This document shows positions 1 through 11,100 of a stretch of DNA of 64,000 nt, in pieces. Origin of the DNA: Deltaproteobacteria bacterium. GTDB lineage: Bacteria; Myxococcota; Myxococcia; Myxococcales; Anaeromyxobacteraceae. The notes beneath the pieces are model-generated. The model saw only the letters and a list, made by a program, of their open reading frames with translations, searched no databases and had not been told where the DNA came from. The translations under genes were made by a program, and so were the position numbers. The stretch spans positions 899,044-963,043 of the forward strand of contig JACRMN010000012.1 in the NCBI GenBank assembly GCA_016214955.1, in the 5' to 3' direction. Positions within the stretch are counted from its first letter, which is position 1. Each line of letters opens with the position of its first letter.

Positions 1-1008
1 TCGCTCGTATACCGGCGGCTCCGGCGGCTCAGCGCCGACATGAACCGGCCCGGCGAGTCGCCGCCGGTGAGGCGGCTCGCGTACCGCCGCGCGGAGGGCA
101 CCGCGGTCGCCGTCTGGGCGCTCACGCAGTACGGCCGGGCGGTGGCTGAGGACGCGGTGCCGTACCTCCGGCCGCCCGGGAAGGCCGACGTGAGCGCTCG
201 GTTCCTCCTCCACACCCTCATGCTGAACGACGTGCTGGTGGAGCTGGTGCTCGCGCTGCGCCAGTCGCCGGAGGCGCCGCTCGCGGAGCTGCCGTTCCGA
301 TGGCTCTGCGAGAACGACGAGCAGCTCGGGTTCAGCGTCTTCCGCCAGGACCTCGGCCAGACGCGCGCGTCGATCCTGAAGCCGGACGCGATCCTGGAGC
401 TGCCCGGGCCGCGGCGGCGCCTCTTCGTCGAGGCCGAGACCGGCGCCCACAGCATCGCGACCGCGGACCCCCTGAGCCACGGGGCGGTCCTGAAGAAGCT
501 CGAGCGCTACGCCCGCTTCATCACCGGGCTGGTGCCCGGCTCGGGCCCCACCACCTTCTACGAGGCGGCCTTCTCCGACGGCCTCGCCCCGGAGCTCGTC
601 CTCCTCGTCCACTCGGAGGGGAGGAAGGCCAAGGTCGAGGCGGCCATCCGGGAGTGGAGCCGCGGGCGCGGGGTCGAGGAGCTCGCCGTCCGCGTCCTCA
701 CGTTCCGGGGTGCGGCCGCGGAGATCGTCTCGCTGCTGGGCGGCCAGGCCGCCCTGAGCCGGGGACCTCGCCTCGTAACTATCGATGATCACAGGGCTCG
801 CAGGCTCCGCGAGGGCTTCAACGCAGTCGCCGAGGCGCTGAACGCCGCGCGGAGGGCCGTCGCCGAGCACAACGGCCGCTGCGGCGACCGCCTGGTCCTG
901 CCGCCGGCGCCGATGGCAGAGCTCAAGGATCTCCGCGATCTCATCAAGCACGACCTGCTTGGGGAGCCCCGGTCGCCGAGGGGAGAAACCGGCGTGGTCG
1001 CTCGCTAA
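1..1008 (+). CDS. Replication-relaxation-like protein, 5' end outside window
   Basis: The frame is open from base 1, so the gene starts upstream; the first ATG at 40 is probably internal because the residues before it (LVYRRLRRL) fit the winged-helix part of the family. The visible 335 residues include a conserved core with LKPDAILEL and LFVEAETG, followed by a KKLERYARF helix. This order is typical of replication-relaxation family proteins of plasmids and integrative elements, which bind DNA and may share a nuclease-like fold. The assignment rests on these motifs only. Its place at the far end of a tRNA-bounded island supports a mobile-element origin. A generic wHTH protein with a restriction-endonuclease-like domain is the main alternative. 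Confidence 0.6.
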   Translation, partial: SLVYRRLRRLSADMNRPGESPPVRRLAYRRAEGTAVAVWALTQYGRAVAEDAVPYLRPPGKADVSARFLLHTLMLNDVLVELVLALRQSPEAPLAELPFRWLCENDEQLGFSVFRQDLGQTRASILKPDAILELPGPRRRLFVEAETGAHSIATADPLSHGAVLKKLERYARFITGLVPGSGPTTFYEAAFSDGLAPELVLLVHSEGRKAKVEAAIREWSRGRGVEELAVRVLTFRGAAAEIVSLLGGQAALSRGPRLVTIDDHRARRLREGFNAVAEALNAARRAVAEHNGRCGDRLVLPPAPMAELKDLRDLIKHDLLGEPRSPRGETGVVAR

Positions 1009-1060
1009 GTGAAAGGTCGACGTCCGGGGGAGGAGCGGGCGATCGACCGGGAGTGGTCCG

Positions 1061-3856
1061 ATGCGCACCTGGTCCCGAAAGATCCTCGCGGCAGCTACGG
1101 CTGCCGCCGTCCTTGTGACCGCCGGCTGCGGAGGGGGTCCCACGGCCCCGACGGCGCCGAGCCCCGGGTCCTTCGACGTTCGCGTCAGCGCCGGATCGCC
1201 GGTGGCCGGCGCCATCGTCACCGTCTACGCCATCAGCGACTCCACGGGCGCCATCGACGGCACGGCGGGGGCGGGCGGGGTACTCGGCTCGGCCGGACCG
1301 ACCGACTCGACGGGCCGCGTCAGTGTCCCGACGAGGCCCTACGCCGGGCCGGTCCAGGTGGTTGCGAGCGGCCTCGCGCTCTACTACGCCGACCCCGCCT
1401 CGCCGCCGGATTCCAGCGGCGCCCCCGTCTACGTGCAGATGCCCGCCGCGTTCACCCTGTCGTCCTACGTGACGAGGTTCACCGCCGGCGAGACCATGGT
1501 CGTGCCTGTCACCCTCTACACCACGCTCGCCGACCACGCCGCGCTGGCATACGCGAGGGGTCTCAGCCCGACCCATCCCGCGAAGGCGAACCTCACCGAC
1601 GCCATCCGGGCGCGAGACCCGCTCTTCGTTCAGCACATCACCACCCTGGCGGCGGGCTGGGACCCGGCGGCGCTGCGAACCACGGTTCCGGCCGACCTCG
1701 CCCGGGCCCCGCACAGCCTCGTGAACTCCGCCTTTGCGGCCATCTTCGACGTGGCGCTGAACGGGCTCGCACGCGACCGGACCGTCCTCGCCACCTACGG
1801 GAGCAGCGGCCTCGGGATCACCGCGCCCGTCCTCCTGCAGATCCTCGAGGCGGACATCGACGCCGACGGCGTGCTCGACGGGAAGGGGGAGGCCGGCAAG
1901 CCCCTCGCGCTCCCCGGCTCCGCAGGGCGGGCCCTCGACGGCCAGTTCCTGCGGATGCCGATGGCGATGGCGCTCGACGGCTGGGCGCGGCGCGCGGACC
2001 TCAACAAGAGCGGGATCGGCCCGGGCGACCTGCTCGCCGGCAACGTCTACGAGGCGATCGTCCGCGACAGCTCGGCGCTCTTCGCCGACCCGCCGGCCGG
2101 CAGCGTCGACGCGCTCATCGACCACGCTCCTCCGATCGTGACCTGGGAGGTGGAGCCGGTGGTGGCGGTCACGACGCCAGAAGTGACCCTCACCGTCAGG
2201 GCGACCGACGACCGGAGCGGTGTGTCCCGAGTCCTGGGTCAGGCGGGCACAAACTCGCCGGTCGAGGGCACGCCCCAGGGAGCGGACACCTGGACGCTGA
2301 CGCTCGGACTCCTGCCTGGGCCCAATCGGATCTCCGTCTGGGCGGAGGATGCGGCCGCGCTTCCCAACTCGGGCCGGTTCATGTCCGGACCGCATGAGCT
2401 CGCGACGACGGTCTTCTGGGATTTCAGCGACCCCTCCATCGCCTACAACACGGCCTTTGCCTCCTACCGCGACGAGCGCGGGATGACCGTCGCCAAGGAT
2501 GCTGCCGGCCTCGCCCTCGTCCCCGCGGTCCACGAGTACGCCGACCCGACCCCGCTGACGATCCCCTCGGCCGGTGGCCACGTCCACAAGGCGGCGACGC
2601 GGCTCGGCTGGGTCGACCCGCCGACCGCGGCGGTGCTCGAGGACCCCGTCTCCGGGAACCCGGACAACATCCCGGTCCTCCAGTTCTGGGTTCCCTACGT
2701 GGAGGGGGTCGACGCGCCGATCGTCTCCGCGACCTACGCCGTCTCGATCGCCTGCGCCGGCTGCAGTTACGCCGACGCCACGGGGTCCCTCTGGCCGAGC
2801 CCTACCCAGGCGCCGGGGGTGCTCCTCTTCGACCTGCCGCTCTCCTCGAACCTCGTCCCGGCGCTGCCGTACCTCCCCAGCCCAGCAACGCTCGCCGTGA
2901 CGGTCAGGGTCAGCGACGCGGCCGGGAACCAGTCGTCGGTGACACCGGTGTCGCTGACCTTCCACACCATCGGTGGACCGCTCGCGATCTCCGAGGACCT
3001 CTCCTACCCGGGCCAGCGCGAGCCGCGGAGCACGTACCCGTACACGATCGCCACCGGCCTCTACTCGGATCTCTTCGCCCTGAGCCCCGCGGCCTTCCTT
3101 CCCGAGCAGCAGGTGCGGCTCATCCGCTACCTGGTCTCCAACCCTGCTCCCTCGAGCGTGGCGCTCGCCCTCCCGCGGATCGCGGGCGGCTGGAGGATGG
3201 TCGAGACGTGGCCAGGCAGCCCGGGTACGTCGCTCGGAACGGTGACGTACCCCGTCGCCAACATCGTCTGCAGCAGGGCGCCCACCTGCGGAGGCACGAC
3301 GCCCATCGCCTACGGGGGAGGATCCGCCGGCGGCGGTTGCGGAACGTCACCGCCCCACAACATGACGCCCGCCACCGACAACCCCGTCGTCGTTAGCGGA
3401 GACCTCGCGACCTTCGCCTACGTGCAGAACCAGGGCGTGGACCTCGCGCCCGCGGTGAAGACGCCGGCGGGGCAGGTCGTCGTCCCGCCGGCCGAGGGCG
3501 GCGCCCCGGGAGTCGTCGCCCTGTACGTCGGGCGCCCCGCCGGCGCGCCAGCGCGGAGCTACGTGCTGCCGTGGACTGGGTCGGGCTACCAGTACGTCGT
3601 CGAGGATGCGTGGACCAAGATCTGGCAGGGGACGACGGTGTGCTGCGACTACGATGCCGAGTCTCGCCGTTGCTTCCAGTTCGCGGCGCCCACGACCTGG
3701 GCCGGGACGCGTTTCGTCCGGACCCTCGCCGCGGGGGTGGATTCGCTCGAGGGGTCCTTCGAGATCGTGACGAACGGCATGGCGGGAGCCGTGGTTGTGG
3801 GCGAGGCCAACACCGTGGGTGGCGTTGTGAGCGTCACGCGGGCCATTCCACACTGA
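1061..3856 (+). CDS. Large surface lipoprotein with Ig-like repeats
   Basis: This 931-residue protein starts with a lipoprotein signal peptide: basic MRTWSRK, an Ala/Val-rich core, and lipobox LVTAGC with Cys near residue 23. It should be anchored in the outer membrane or cell surface. After the Gly/Pro/Thr linker come several beta-rich stretches that look like Ig/cadherin-type domains, for example the [19 protein letters not shown] segment and a second one near residue 600. Cys pairs near residues 565 and 730-745 may form disulphides. No catalytic motif is seen. The next lipoprotein gene follows after 8 bases with its ribosome site overlapping this stop, so the two are probably cotranscribed and may act together outside the cell. 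Function unknown; adhesion is a guess. Confidence 0.75.
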   Translation: MRTWSRKILAAATAAAVLVTAGCGGGPTAPTAPSPGSFDVRVSAGSPVAGAIVTVYAISDSTGAIDGTAGAGGVLGSAGPTDSTGRVSVPTRPYAGPVQVVASGLALYYADPASPPDSSGAPVYVQMPAAFTLSSYVTRFTAGETMVVPVTLYTTLADHAALAYARGLSPTHPAKANLTDAIRARDPLFVQHITTLAAGWDPAALRTTVPADLARAPHSLVNSAFAAIFDVALNGLARDRTVLATYGSSGLGITAPVLLQILEADIDADGVLDGKGEAGKPLALPGSAGRALDGQFLRMPMAMALDGWARRADLNKSGIGPGDLLAGNVYEAIVRDSSALFADPPAGSVDALIDHAPPIVTWEVEPVVAVTTPEVTLTVRATDDRSGVSRVLGQAGTNSPVEGTPQGADTWTLTLGLLPGPNRISVWAEDAAALPNSGRFMSGPHELATTVFWDFSDPSIAYNTAFASYRDERGMTVAKDAAGLALVPAVHEYADPTPLTIPSAGGHVHKAATRLGWVDPPTAAVLEDPVSGNPDNIPVLQFWVPYVEGVDAPIVSATYAVSIACAGCSYADATGSLWPSPTQAPGVLLFDLPLSSNLVPALPYLPSPATLAVTVRVSDAAGNQSSVTPVSLTFHTIGGPLAISEDLSYPGQREPRSTYPYTIATGLYSDLFALSPAAFLPEQQVRLIRYLVSNPAPSSVALALPRIAGGWRMVETWPGSPGTSLGTVTYPVANIVCSRAPTCGGTTPIAYGGGSAGGGCGTSPPHNMTPATDNPVVVSGDLATFAYVQNQGVDLAPAVKTPAGQVVVPPAEGGAPGVVALYVGRPAGAPARSYVLPWTGSGYQYVVEDAWTKIWQGTTVCCDYDAESRRCFQFAAPTTWAGTRFVRTLAAGVDSLEGSFEIVTNGMAGAVVVGEANTVGGVVSVTRAIPH

Positions 3857-3864
3857 GGAGCCGT

Positions 3865-4365
3865 ATGGCGAACCTGATGCGAGCCTGCCTGGTGGCCACG
3901 CTGACGATGCTCGCGGCCTGCGAAGGCAAGAGGGGTCCGCAGGGGCCGGTCGGGCCTCCCGGCGCCGACGGCACCCCGGGGACGCCGGGAGTTCCGGGCG
4001 CGCCCGGGGCCCAGGGCGATCCGGGACCCCAGGGCATCCAAGGGATACAGGGCCCCCCAGGGCCCGCAAACGGCGGGCTTTACGCCTCCCGGGCCGACAT
4101 CTACTACCGCTCCAGCGCGGTGGGGACCACCACCGGCTCCGTCAGCGTTAGCTGCGACGCCAACGCCGACCTGCCCCTCGCCGGTTCGTGCACCGAGTCG
4201 GAGACGACCGCGCTGCACCTGTGCCTGGAGCCCGGCATCAGCGCCTGGTCCAGCGCAAGCCCATCGGTGCCGGCGCTCTATCGGTGCGTCTGGTGTTCGG
4301 GCGGGACCGTTGTGAACACGGTGGCGACGGCGCAGGCGCACATCGTGTGTGTGAAGCACCCGTGA
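3865..4365 (+). CDS. Collagen-like lipoprotein
   Basis: A 166-residue protein. The ATG at 3865 is chosen because GAGGAG lies just upstream and it gives a lipoprotein signal peptide ending in MLAAC. Immediately after the Cys comes a run of about 16 Gly-X-Y triplets ([13 protein letters not shown]...), a bacterial collagen-like stalk, then a roughly 100-residue globular C-terminal domain with six or more Cys (CDANADL, SCTE, LCLEPG, CVWCSG, IVCVKHP). The likely form is a trimeric stalk holding a disulphide-stabilised head outside the outer membrane. The gene follows the large Ig-like lipoprotein and precedes the defence operon. Similar genes are common in delta-proteobacteria, but the role is unknown. 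Confidence 0.8.
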   Translation: MANLMRACLVATLTMLAACEGKRGPQGPVGPPGADGTPGTPGVPGAPGAQGDPGPQGIQGIQGPPGPANGGLYASRADIYYRSSAVGTTTGSVSVSCDANADLPLAGSCTESETTALHLCLEPGISAWSSASPSVPALYRCVWCSGGTVVNTVATAQAHIVCVKHP

Positions 4366-4642
4366 CCTTGGACGACTGGCCCAGATCCGCCCGCTGATGT
4401 CGAGGCGCCCATCCTGTCGGCCCAAGCCATGACCGGAAGGAGCCACGGCGACCGGGCCCGCGAGGCGGCGAGGCGCGAAGCCCGGCGACAGGTGACGAAC
4501 TCGCAGGGTCGGGGATGTCGGCAGTATCCAAGCCGAAACTGCGGTAGGGTCGCCCGACCGGGGCGTCGGAAGCGGTCCTGCTAGATCCCGTTGGTGCGAA
4601 CGCCGCGGCCTAGACTCGGCAGCTTGAAAACCGGAGGTCGGC

Positions 4643-6805
4643 ATGGCGCGGGGCGGGAGGAAGCAGGAGGGTGAGGGAGCAGGCAAGTACCGCAAGCAGC
4701 GCCGCAAGATCGAGCCTTCCGGGGCGGACCGCACAGCGAGTGATGCGCGTGTAGCGCCAGCCGAGCCAGTGCCGAGCTTCGACGAGGCGGAACCGGGCGA
4801 AGACGCGGCCGCCGACGCTCCAGAGCAGGGGAAGCTTGTCTGCTCCGTCACGGGAGAGCACCGCGAGGCTACACCTCAGGAGGAGCTCCTGCAGTCGTTT
4901 GCCGAGCAACTCCATCGCGAGTACGGCTTCGCGTTCGGCGATATGGGACGCGACGTGCCAGTGCGTTGCGAGGTCCAGGACGGCGAGGGCAGAGTGCGTA
5001 GGAAGACGCGCACCGTCCAGCTCGCCGTCTTCTCGCCGGACACGCCCCACACGGCTGAGCACCTCGTTCGAGCGGTGATGCTCTCTCGCCCGGAGGCGAA
5101 GGCCGACGCTGCCGTCGAGGCGCTCGACCAGGTTCTGAGCAACGTGGCGCCGGCCGAGGACCGCGTATTCGGGCTTTGGAGCGATGGGGTGCGGCTGGCT
5201 TTCCGCATGCGCACCTATGACCCGGGCGGTGGCGAGCCGGTGTGTAGCGACCTCACCGATTTTCCCGGTGCCGGTGAGACGCTGGAGGACCTAGAGGTTG
5301 CCGACCGGCGGCCCCTGCGTGTGGCCAGCCGCGACTCGCTCGTGCGCACCTTCAAGCGGTGCCACGACTACTTGTACGGCAACCAGGCGATGGCGCCGAG
5401 CAAAGCGTTCTGGCAGTTGCTCTACCTTATCTTTGCCAAGATCCTCGACGAGCAAGGCAGCCGACGGCTCTTCTTCGTCGGGGCAAGTGAAGGGAACACC
5501 GAGGCGGGCCGGAAGGCTGTGGCAAAGCGCATGCGCCTGCTGTTCGACAATGCCAAAGCCAAGTTCAAGGACGTATTCGAGCCGAGCGACGAGCTCATCC
5601 TCAACGAAGGCGCGCTGACGTTCATCGCCGGGGAGCTCGGCAGGTACAGCCTCCTCACGACGGACGCGGACGCGAAGGGCACGGCGTACGAGTCGATCAC
5701 GTCAACGACACTGAAGCGCGAGCGGGGGCAGTTCTTCACGCCGAGGAACGTCATCCGCATGATGGTCGAGCTCGCCGACCCGGCGCCGGGGCAGCGCGTG
5801 CTCGATCCGGCGTGCGGTTCGGGCGGGTTCCTGGTGGTAGCGCTCACGCACGTGCGCCGCCGGTTCCTCGCCGACATCGGGTGTCCCGACCTCGAGAATC
5901 CGATGCCGTCGGAGCTGCGCCGCGTCGACCCGAAGGTCAGCAAATACGCGTCCAGCTGCCTCTGGGGCATCGATGTAGACCCCGATCTGCGCAAGGCGGC
6001 GCGGATGAACATGGTCATGAACAACGACGGGCACGGCAACATCTTCTGCCTGAACAGCCTGGCATATGGGGTCGAGGAGTACCGGTCCGCCGAGTCGCGC
6101 GCGCTGGAGGCGCGCCTGGGAAGGTCCGCCGAGGGCGAGTTCGACTTCGTGTTCACGAACCCGCCGTTCGGGTCAAAGATCCCGGTCTCCGACCCGCGCG
6201 TGCTGGATCGGTACGACCTAGGCCACGCGTGGACACCTTCGGCGCACGGCTTCGTGCGCGCACCAACGGTGCACAAGAAGGTCCCGCCCGAGGTGCTCTT
6301 CCTGGAGCGCTGCGCGCGGTTCCTCAAGCCCGGCACCGGCGTCATGGCGATGATCGTGCCCAACGGTATCCTGGGAAACCCGGGCGGCCAGATGGAGTTC
6401 GTGCGCTGGTGGCTCCTGCGCGAGCTCGAGCTCGTCGCCAGTGTCGATCTGCCGGCTGAGACCTTCCTCCCGCAGGTTTCGGTGCAGGCGAGCGCGGTCC
6501 TGTTCCGCCGGCGCCATCCAGACGAGCTCCGGCGCGTGGGCCCGGAAGGCCCCAAACAGGGCCCGGTGTTCATGGCCATCGCCGAGCGGTGCGGCCACGG
6601 TCGGCGCGGTGAGACGACCTGGGAACGCGAGCCGGACGGCTCGGAGCGGTTCCTCGAAGTTTCGGTACTAGAGCGGCGCGAGCGCGACGGCAAGGTGCAG
6701 GACACACGCCGGACCAAGCTCACCAGGGTGCTCGCTGACGACATGCCCTGGGTAGTCGAGCAGTACCGCCGTTTCAAGCGCGGCGAGCCGCTGGAGGACG
6801 CGTAG
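4643..6805 (+). CDS. MADS-like N6-adenine DNA methyltransferase (MAD2-like)
   Basis: A 720-residue class I N6-adenine methylase related to HsdM. The SAM-binding motif DPACGSGGF is at residues 388-396 and the catalytic NPPFG motif at 506-510. The first 60 residues are basic and low-complexity, then comes a domain like the N-terminal part of type I R/M subunits (EGRVRRKTRTVQLAVF). GGAGG sits just before the ATG. It is the first of five overlapping or abutting genes and should mark host DNA so that the linked restriction machinery spares it. With the S subunit, double kinase and HerA-like ATPase next to it, it fits MAD2 of the methylation-associated defence system better than a classic type I system, because no HsdR helicase is present. 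Confidence 0.9.
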   Translation: MARGGRKQEGEGAGKYRKQRRKIEPSGADRTASDARVAPAEPVPSFDEAEPGEDAAADAPEQGKLVCSVTGEHREATPQEELLQSFAEQLHREYGFAFGDMGRDVPVRCEVQDGEGRVRRKTRTVQLAVFSPDTPHTAEHLVRAVMLSRPEAKADAAVEALDQVLSNVAPAEDRVFGLWSDGVRLAFRMRTYDPGGGEPVCSDLTDFPGAGETLEDLEVADRRPLRVASRDSLVRTFKRCHDYLYGNQAMAPSKAFWQLLYLIFAKILDEQGSRRLFFVGASEGNTEAGRKAVAKRMRLLFDNAKAKFKDVFEPSDELILNEGALTFIAGELGRYSLLTTDADAKGTAYESITSTTLKRERGQFFTPRNVIRMMVELADPAPGQRVLDPACGSGGFLVVALTHVRRRFLADIGCPDLENPMPSELRRVDPKVSKYASSCLWGIDVDPDLRKAARMNMVMNNDGHGNIFCLNSLAYGVEEYRSAESRALEARLGRSAEGEFDFVFTNPPFGSKIPVSDPRVLDRYDLGHAWTPSAHGFVRAPTVHKKVPPEVLFLERCARFLKPGTGVMAMIVPNGILGNPGGQMEFVRWWLLRELELVASVDLPAETFLPQVSVQASAVLFRRRHPDELRRVGPEGPKQGPVFMAIAERCGHGRRGETTWEREPDGSERFLEVSVLERRERDGKVQDTRRTKLTRVLADDMPWVVEQYRRFKRGEPLEDA

Positions 6806-8179
6806 GTGGGCCGCGCGTTCGCGGCGACGGTCGATCGCGCGGCGCTGCGGGCGTTGAACTACGCCCCGGAGCTGCGGGGGTCGGCTGGAAGGCGAGGGCC
6901 TGGGCTCGGTGAGCTATTGGCCGAACTTGCTCCCGCCTACGGGCAGGTCTTTACCCGCATCGACTGCGAGCCGGAACACGGGGTGGAGTTGCTCTCGCAG
7001 TCGGACATGTTCGCGGCCGAGCCACAGGGCCGGGTCATTCGTCGGGACTCCATGCCGGTCCCGGAACGGCACCTCGTTAGCCGGTGGCAGGTACTTATCG
7101 CGGGGGCGGGAACGCTTGGCGAAACCGAGCTTTATGGTAGGTCGATCGTGGCGGACGCCCGGCTCGCGGGGAAGTACGTCGGCCCGCACGCGGTCGTGCT
7201 CACTTTCACGGAGCCGGAATCAGACCAAACCCTGTTCGCCTACGCGTACCTGCTGAGCAGGAACGGTATCGCTGCCGTACGGGCCACGAGCTACGGAACG
7301 AAGGTGCTTGGCGTTCGCTTCGACCTGCTTCGGAGCCTGCGGCTGCCGGAAGCCAGTACCGCTGTGCAGCGGCGCGTCGCTCATCTCGTGCGGCAGGCCG
7401 TTGAGGGCAGGGAAGCGCACCTGGAGCGCGTGCAGCACGCCCGCGGCACCCTCCTTTCTGCTGAACCGATGGCCGAAGCCGCGCGGCTATGTGCGAAGCG
7501 GTCGCGCAAGGCAGTGGCGTGGCGGGAGCCCTTGCCCACTATGGTTGCCTGGAACTGCGCTTCGGCGGGCGAGGCGCTGCCCCTGCTGCGACGAGCGTCG
7601 AAGACGCGGCTCAGGGACGTGCTCGCGGACGGCGGCGTGTTCCGGGGCGACCGCGCTGCTCGCGTAACGTGCGAGTCGCCGCACGGCATCGACTTCTACT
7701 CGCAGCGCGACGTCTTCCTTGCTCGCCCGGTGCCCCGGCGGGTCGTTCAGCCGGACATTGACGCGGACCGACTCTTCGCTCGGCCCGGTACGCTCCTGGC
7801 GGGTGGCCACGGCACGCTCGGCGAGGGCGAGATCTTTGGACGTGTCGTGATGGTGACGAGGAGCATGGAACGCGTGGGGATGAGTGAAGACCTCCTTCGC
7901 ATCCGCACTCGGTCAGAACACGCTGCAGTCGTGTACACATTCCTTTCGTCGGTCGTTGGTCTCCGGCTTCTGCGGTCTACCGCGGTCGGAACGAAGCTCC
8001 TTAGCATGCGTCCCGACCTCGTCGCGGAGCTGCCGTTCCCGGAGGTTTCGTCCGAAGCCCGGGCCACCATCGACGATGACGTGACGCGCGCGATGGCCGC
8101 CCGCGAGGCGGCCGACGCGGCCGAGACCGAAGCCATTCGCATCATGGAGGAGGAGGTCGTCCCCTCATGGCTCGCATAG
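6806..8179 (+). CDS. MADS-like specificity subunit (restriction endonuclease subunit S, MAD5-like)
   Basis: A 457-residue S-type protein whose GTG start directly follows the methylase stop. It has two similar halves, each with a target-recognition-like domain ending in a SYGTKVLGVR / TAVGTKLLSMR segment and a helix starting LPEAST or FPEVSS. This internal duplication is typical of HsdS proteins, where each half reads one side of a bipartite target. It should set the sequence specificity of the upstream methylase and perhaps of the effector. The 3' end overlaps the next gene by 13 bases, suggesting translational coupling. The recognition sequence cannot be predicted from this reading. Confidence 0.85.
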   Translation: MGRAFAATVDRAALRALNYAPELRGSAGRRGPGLGELLAELAPAYGQVFTRIDCEPEHGVELLSQSDMFAAEPQGRVIRRDSMPVPERHLVSRWQVLIAGAGTLGETELYGRSIVADARLAGKYVGPHAVVLTFTEPESDQTLFAYAYLLSRNGIAAVRATSYGTKVLGVRFDLLRSLRLPEASTAVQRRVAHLVRQAVEGREAHLERVQHARGTLLSAEPMAEAARLCAKRSRKAVAWREPLPTMVAWNCASAGEALPLLRRASKTRLRDVLADGGVFRGDRAARVTCESPHGIDFYSQRDVFLARPVPRRVVQPDIDADRLFARPGTLLAGGHGTLGEGEIFGRVVMVTRSMERVGMSEDLLRIRTRSEHAAVVYTFLSSVVGLRLLRSTAVGTKLLSMRPDLVAELPFPEVSSEARATIDDDVTRAMAAREAADAAETEAIRIMEEEVVPSWLA

Positions 8180-11100
8180 TCCTCCCGGCTGGTGGCAGCG
8201 GCCCCGAAGACCCCTTCGAGCAGAAGGTACTCTTCGCGCTGGAGAAGGGCCTGCCCGACACCTACGTTGTCGTGCCCAACATCCAACTCGTCTCCGTGCT
8301 CAAGAATGGCAAGGAGATGCTCGAGTATGACGACGTCGTGCTCACGCCGCACGGCCTGTGCGTCGTCGAGGCGAAGGAGTGGTACGGCAAGCTCGCTGGC
8401 GATCAGCATGAGTGGAGCATCAACGGCAAGCCCAAGAAGAATCCTCTCAGGCTCCTCAACCGCAAGTGCCAGGTGCTGAAGAGTGACTTGGGTGGCTTCG
8501 GAGCGCTGACCTGCGTGGAGCCGCTCCTCGTTGTGCCGGACGGCACGCAAGTCTTCCTTGGCCAGATCGGTGCCAACGTTCGCAACCTGGGTTCGCTGAC
8601 CGCGTGGCTTTCGGATAGGGCGCGCTTCCGCAAGAGCGACGCCATCGGCACCTACCACGCCGGCATGCTCCAGGCGCTCGTCGGCAAGGCGCACACCCGC
8701 CACGCGCATAAGCCGGCCACCATCGGCGGCTACGCCATCCTGGAGACCGTGAGCTCCTCGGCCGAGCAGAGCACCTACATCGGGCGGCGCGCGCTGGTGA
8801 ACGACGGGACGCGCTACCGCATCCGCGTCTTTCGCCCGCCCTACAGCGCCGACCCAGCCGAGCGCGAGCGGCAGCAGGCCATCGTTAAGCGGCCTTCCGA
8901 GGCCGTCGCACAGGCCGGCAAGCACCCGAACCTGCTGCCGGTGATCCAGTTCGAGTTCCTCGAGGACACGAACGAGTTCATCGAGGTCACCGAGTGGTCG
9001 GACTACGGCACGCTCCGCGGGTTCCTCGCCCGGCCGGAGACTCAGCTCACGGTTCGCGAGAAGCTCGAGATCGCTGACGGCATTCTTGCGGGGCTGGAGG
9101 CAGTGCACGCCCGCGGGGTCGTCCACCGCGCAGTCTCGCCCGACACCGTGCTCATCGGCTTCGACCGCCGTCCGCTCCTGACCGACTTCGACCGGGCGTT
9201 TCTCGAGTCCGCCACCCAGACCGTGTGGGCCGCCACGGTGCGCGATGAGGACCCCGCCTACCTCGCGCCGGAGCTGCGCGACCGGTTCGACTACGACTTC
9301 GACGCGTCGGCCGACCTCTACTCGCTAGGCGCCATCCTCTACCGGCTCTTCGTCGGCGAGCCGCCGTTCCCCAAGCCCGACGCCGCCATCGCCGCCGCGG
9401 GCAAGCCCCCGAAGCCGCCGAGCGCGTCCTTGCCCGAGCCGCTGCCCGCCCTCGACGCGCTGGTCGAGCGCATGCTGCAGGTCGACGACTTCAAGGGCAG
9501 GCCCACGGCGAACGCGGCGCGCGCCGTGCTCCGCACGCTCCTCGACGAGGAGTCCAAGAAGAGCGATCGTCCCACGGAGGCGCCGTCTCCGTCTGCACCT
9601 TCCGCGCTTGAGCCGCCGTCCTTCGGTGTAGGGCAGGTGGTGGAACCGTGGCGCATCGACGCGGAACTAGGCGGGGGCTCGTTCTCGAAGGTATACCGCG
9701 CGTTCCACCTCACGCAGGTGAAGTCGTACGCCCTCAAGGTGTTTGCGGAACCCGACCAGCTCGCCTTCACTCAGCAGGAGTTCGGCGAAATCTCGGCTCG
9801 CATCCCGGCGCACCCCAACCTCGTCAAGCCGGTGTGGCTCGACAGGCTCCCGGATGGCCGCCCGTACCTCGTGAGCGAGCTCGTCGAGGGGGAGACGCTG
9901 GAAGCATACTGCGACGGCCGCAAGACCTTGCCCTGGAGCGAGGTGAAGCGGGTTGGTAGCGCCCTCCTGTCGGCGCTCGCAGTGGTGCATCCCGACGTCC
10001 TCCACCGCGACGTGAAGCCCGCGAACATCATGCTCGCACTCCCGTCGGGGGAGCCCCGGCTCATCGATTTCAACATCGCAGCGCTGGCGCGCGATGCGGC
10101 CGGCCGCAGCGGTACGCCGCGCTACGGCGCGCCAGATCGAGGCCGTCCGGGGTGGCGGCCGGACATGGACCTGTTCTCGCTCGGTGTCGTCTTGTACGAG
10201 CTGGTCACGCAGCGGCACCCGTACGCGGAAGGCAATCCGGAGAAGGGTGCTCCGCTCGACCCGCGGGAGGTGCGGCCGGATCTCCGACTGTCCACCGCGC
10301 TCGCCGAGTTCCTGCTCACCGCCGTGGCGCCGGACGGTGCCAGGCGATTCCAGACCGCGACGGCCATGCGCGCGGCGCTCGAGTTACTGGCGCACGTATA
10401 CGACACGGCTGCGCCCACCAAGGTGCAGGCCACGCCATCGCCGCTCGCGTTGGAGCCCTGGGAGGTGGGCAAGCAGAACTACAACCCGTACGTTACGCGT
10501 CTGCTCACACTCTACAGCCAGGCGAGGCGAACCAATTCCGGGACCCGGGGACTCGACGAGATCGGTCGGCTCACCTACGTGCCCACGCGCCTCGACGAGG
10601 TGTTGGCGTCGCACGTGGCGGAGGGGCGCTACCGGCTGGTCGTCGTGACCGGCAATGCCGGAGATGGAAAGACAGCCTTTCTCCAGCAGACCGAGGCGTT
10701 CTTTCAGCGAAAGGACACCGTTGTCGAGCGGATGTCCTCCGGCAACGGCAGCCGCTGGAGTTCCGAGGGGCTGCGATTTGAGACAAACTACGACGGATCT
10801 CAGGATGAGGGAGACCGCGCGAACGAGGACGTGCTGCGCGAGTTTCTGGCTCCTTTCGCGGGTGACACGTTCACCGCTGGGGGTGGGGACGAGGTGCGCC
10901 TCATCGCCATCAACGAAGGGCGTCTCATCGACTTCCTGCACGGAGAGCATCGCGAGCAGTTCTCAGGCCTGCGGCGCTGGGCGACTGCCGCACTGGCCGG
11001 CAAAGGGGGCGCGCCCGGGGCCTTGCTCGTAAACCTCAATCTGCGCGCGGTGACGTCGGGTGGACCGCGATCGCTGGTCGAACGCCAGCTTCTGGAGCTG

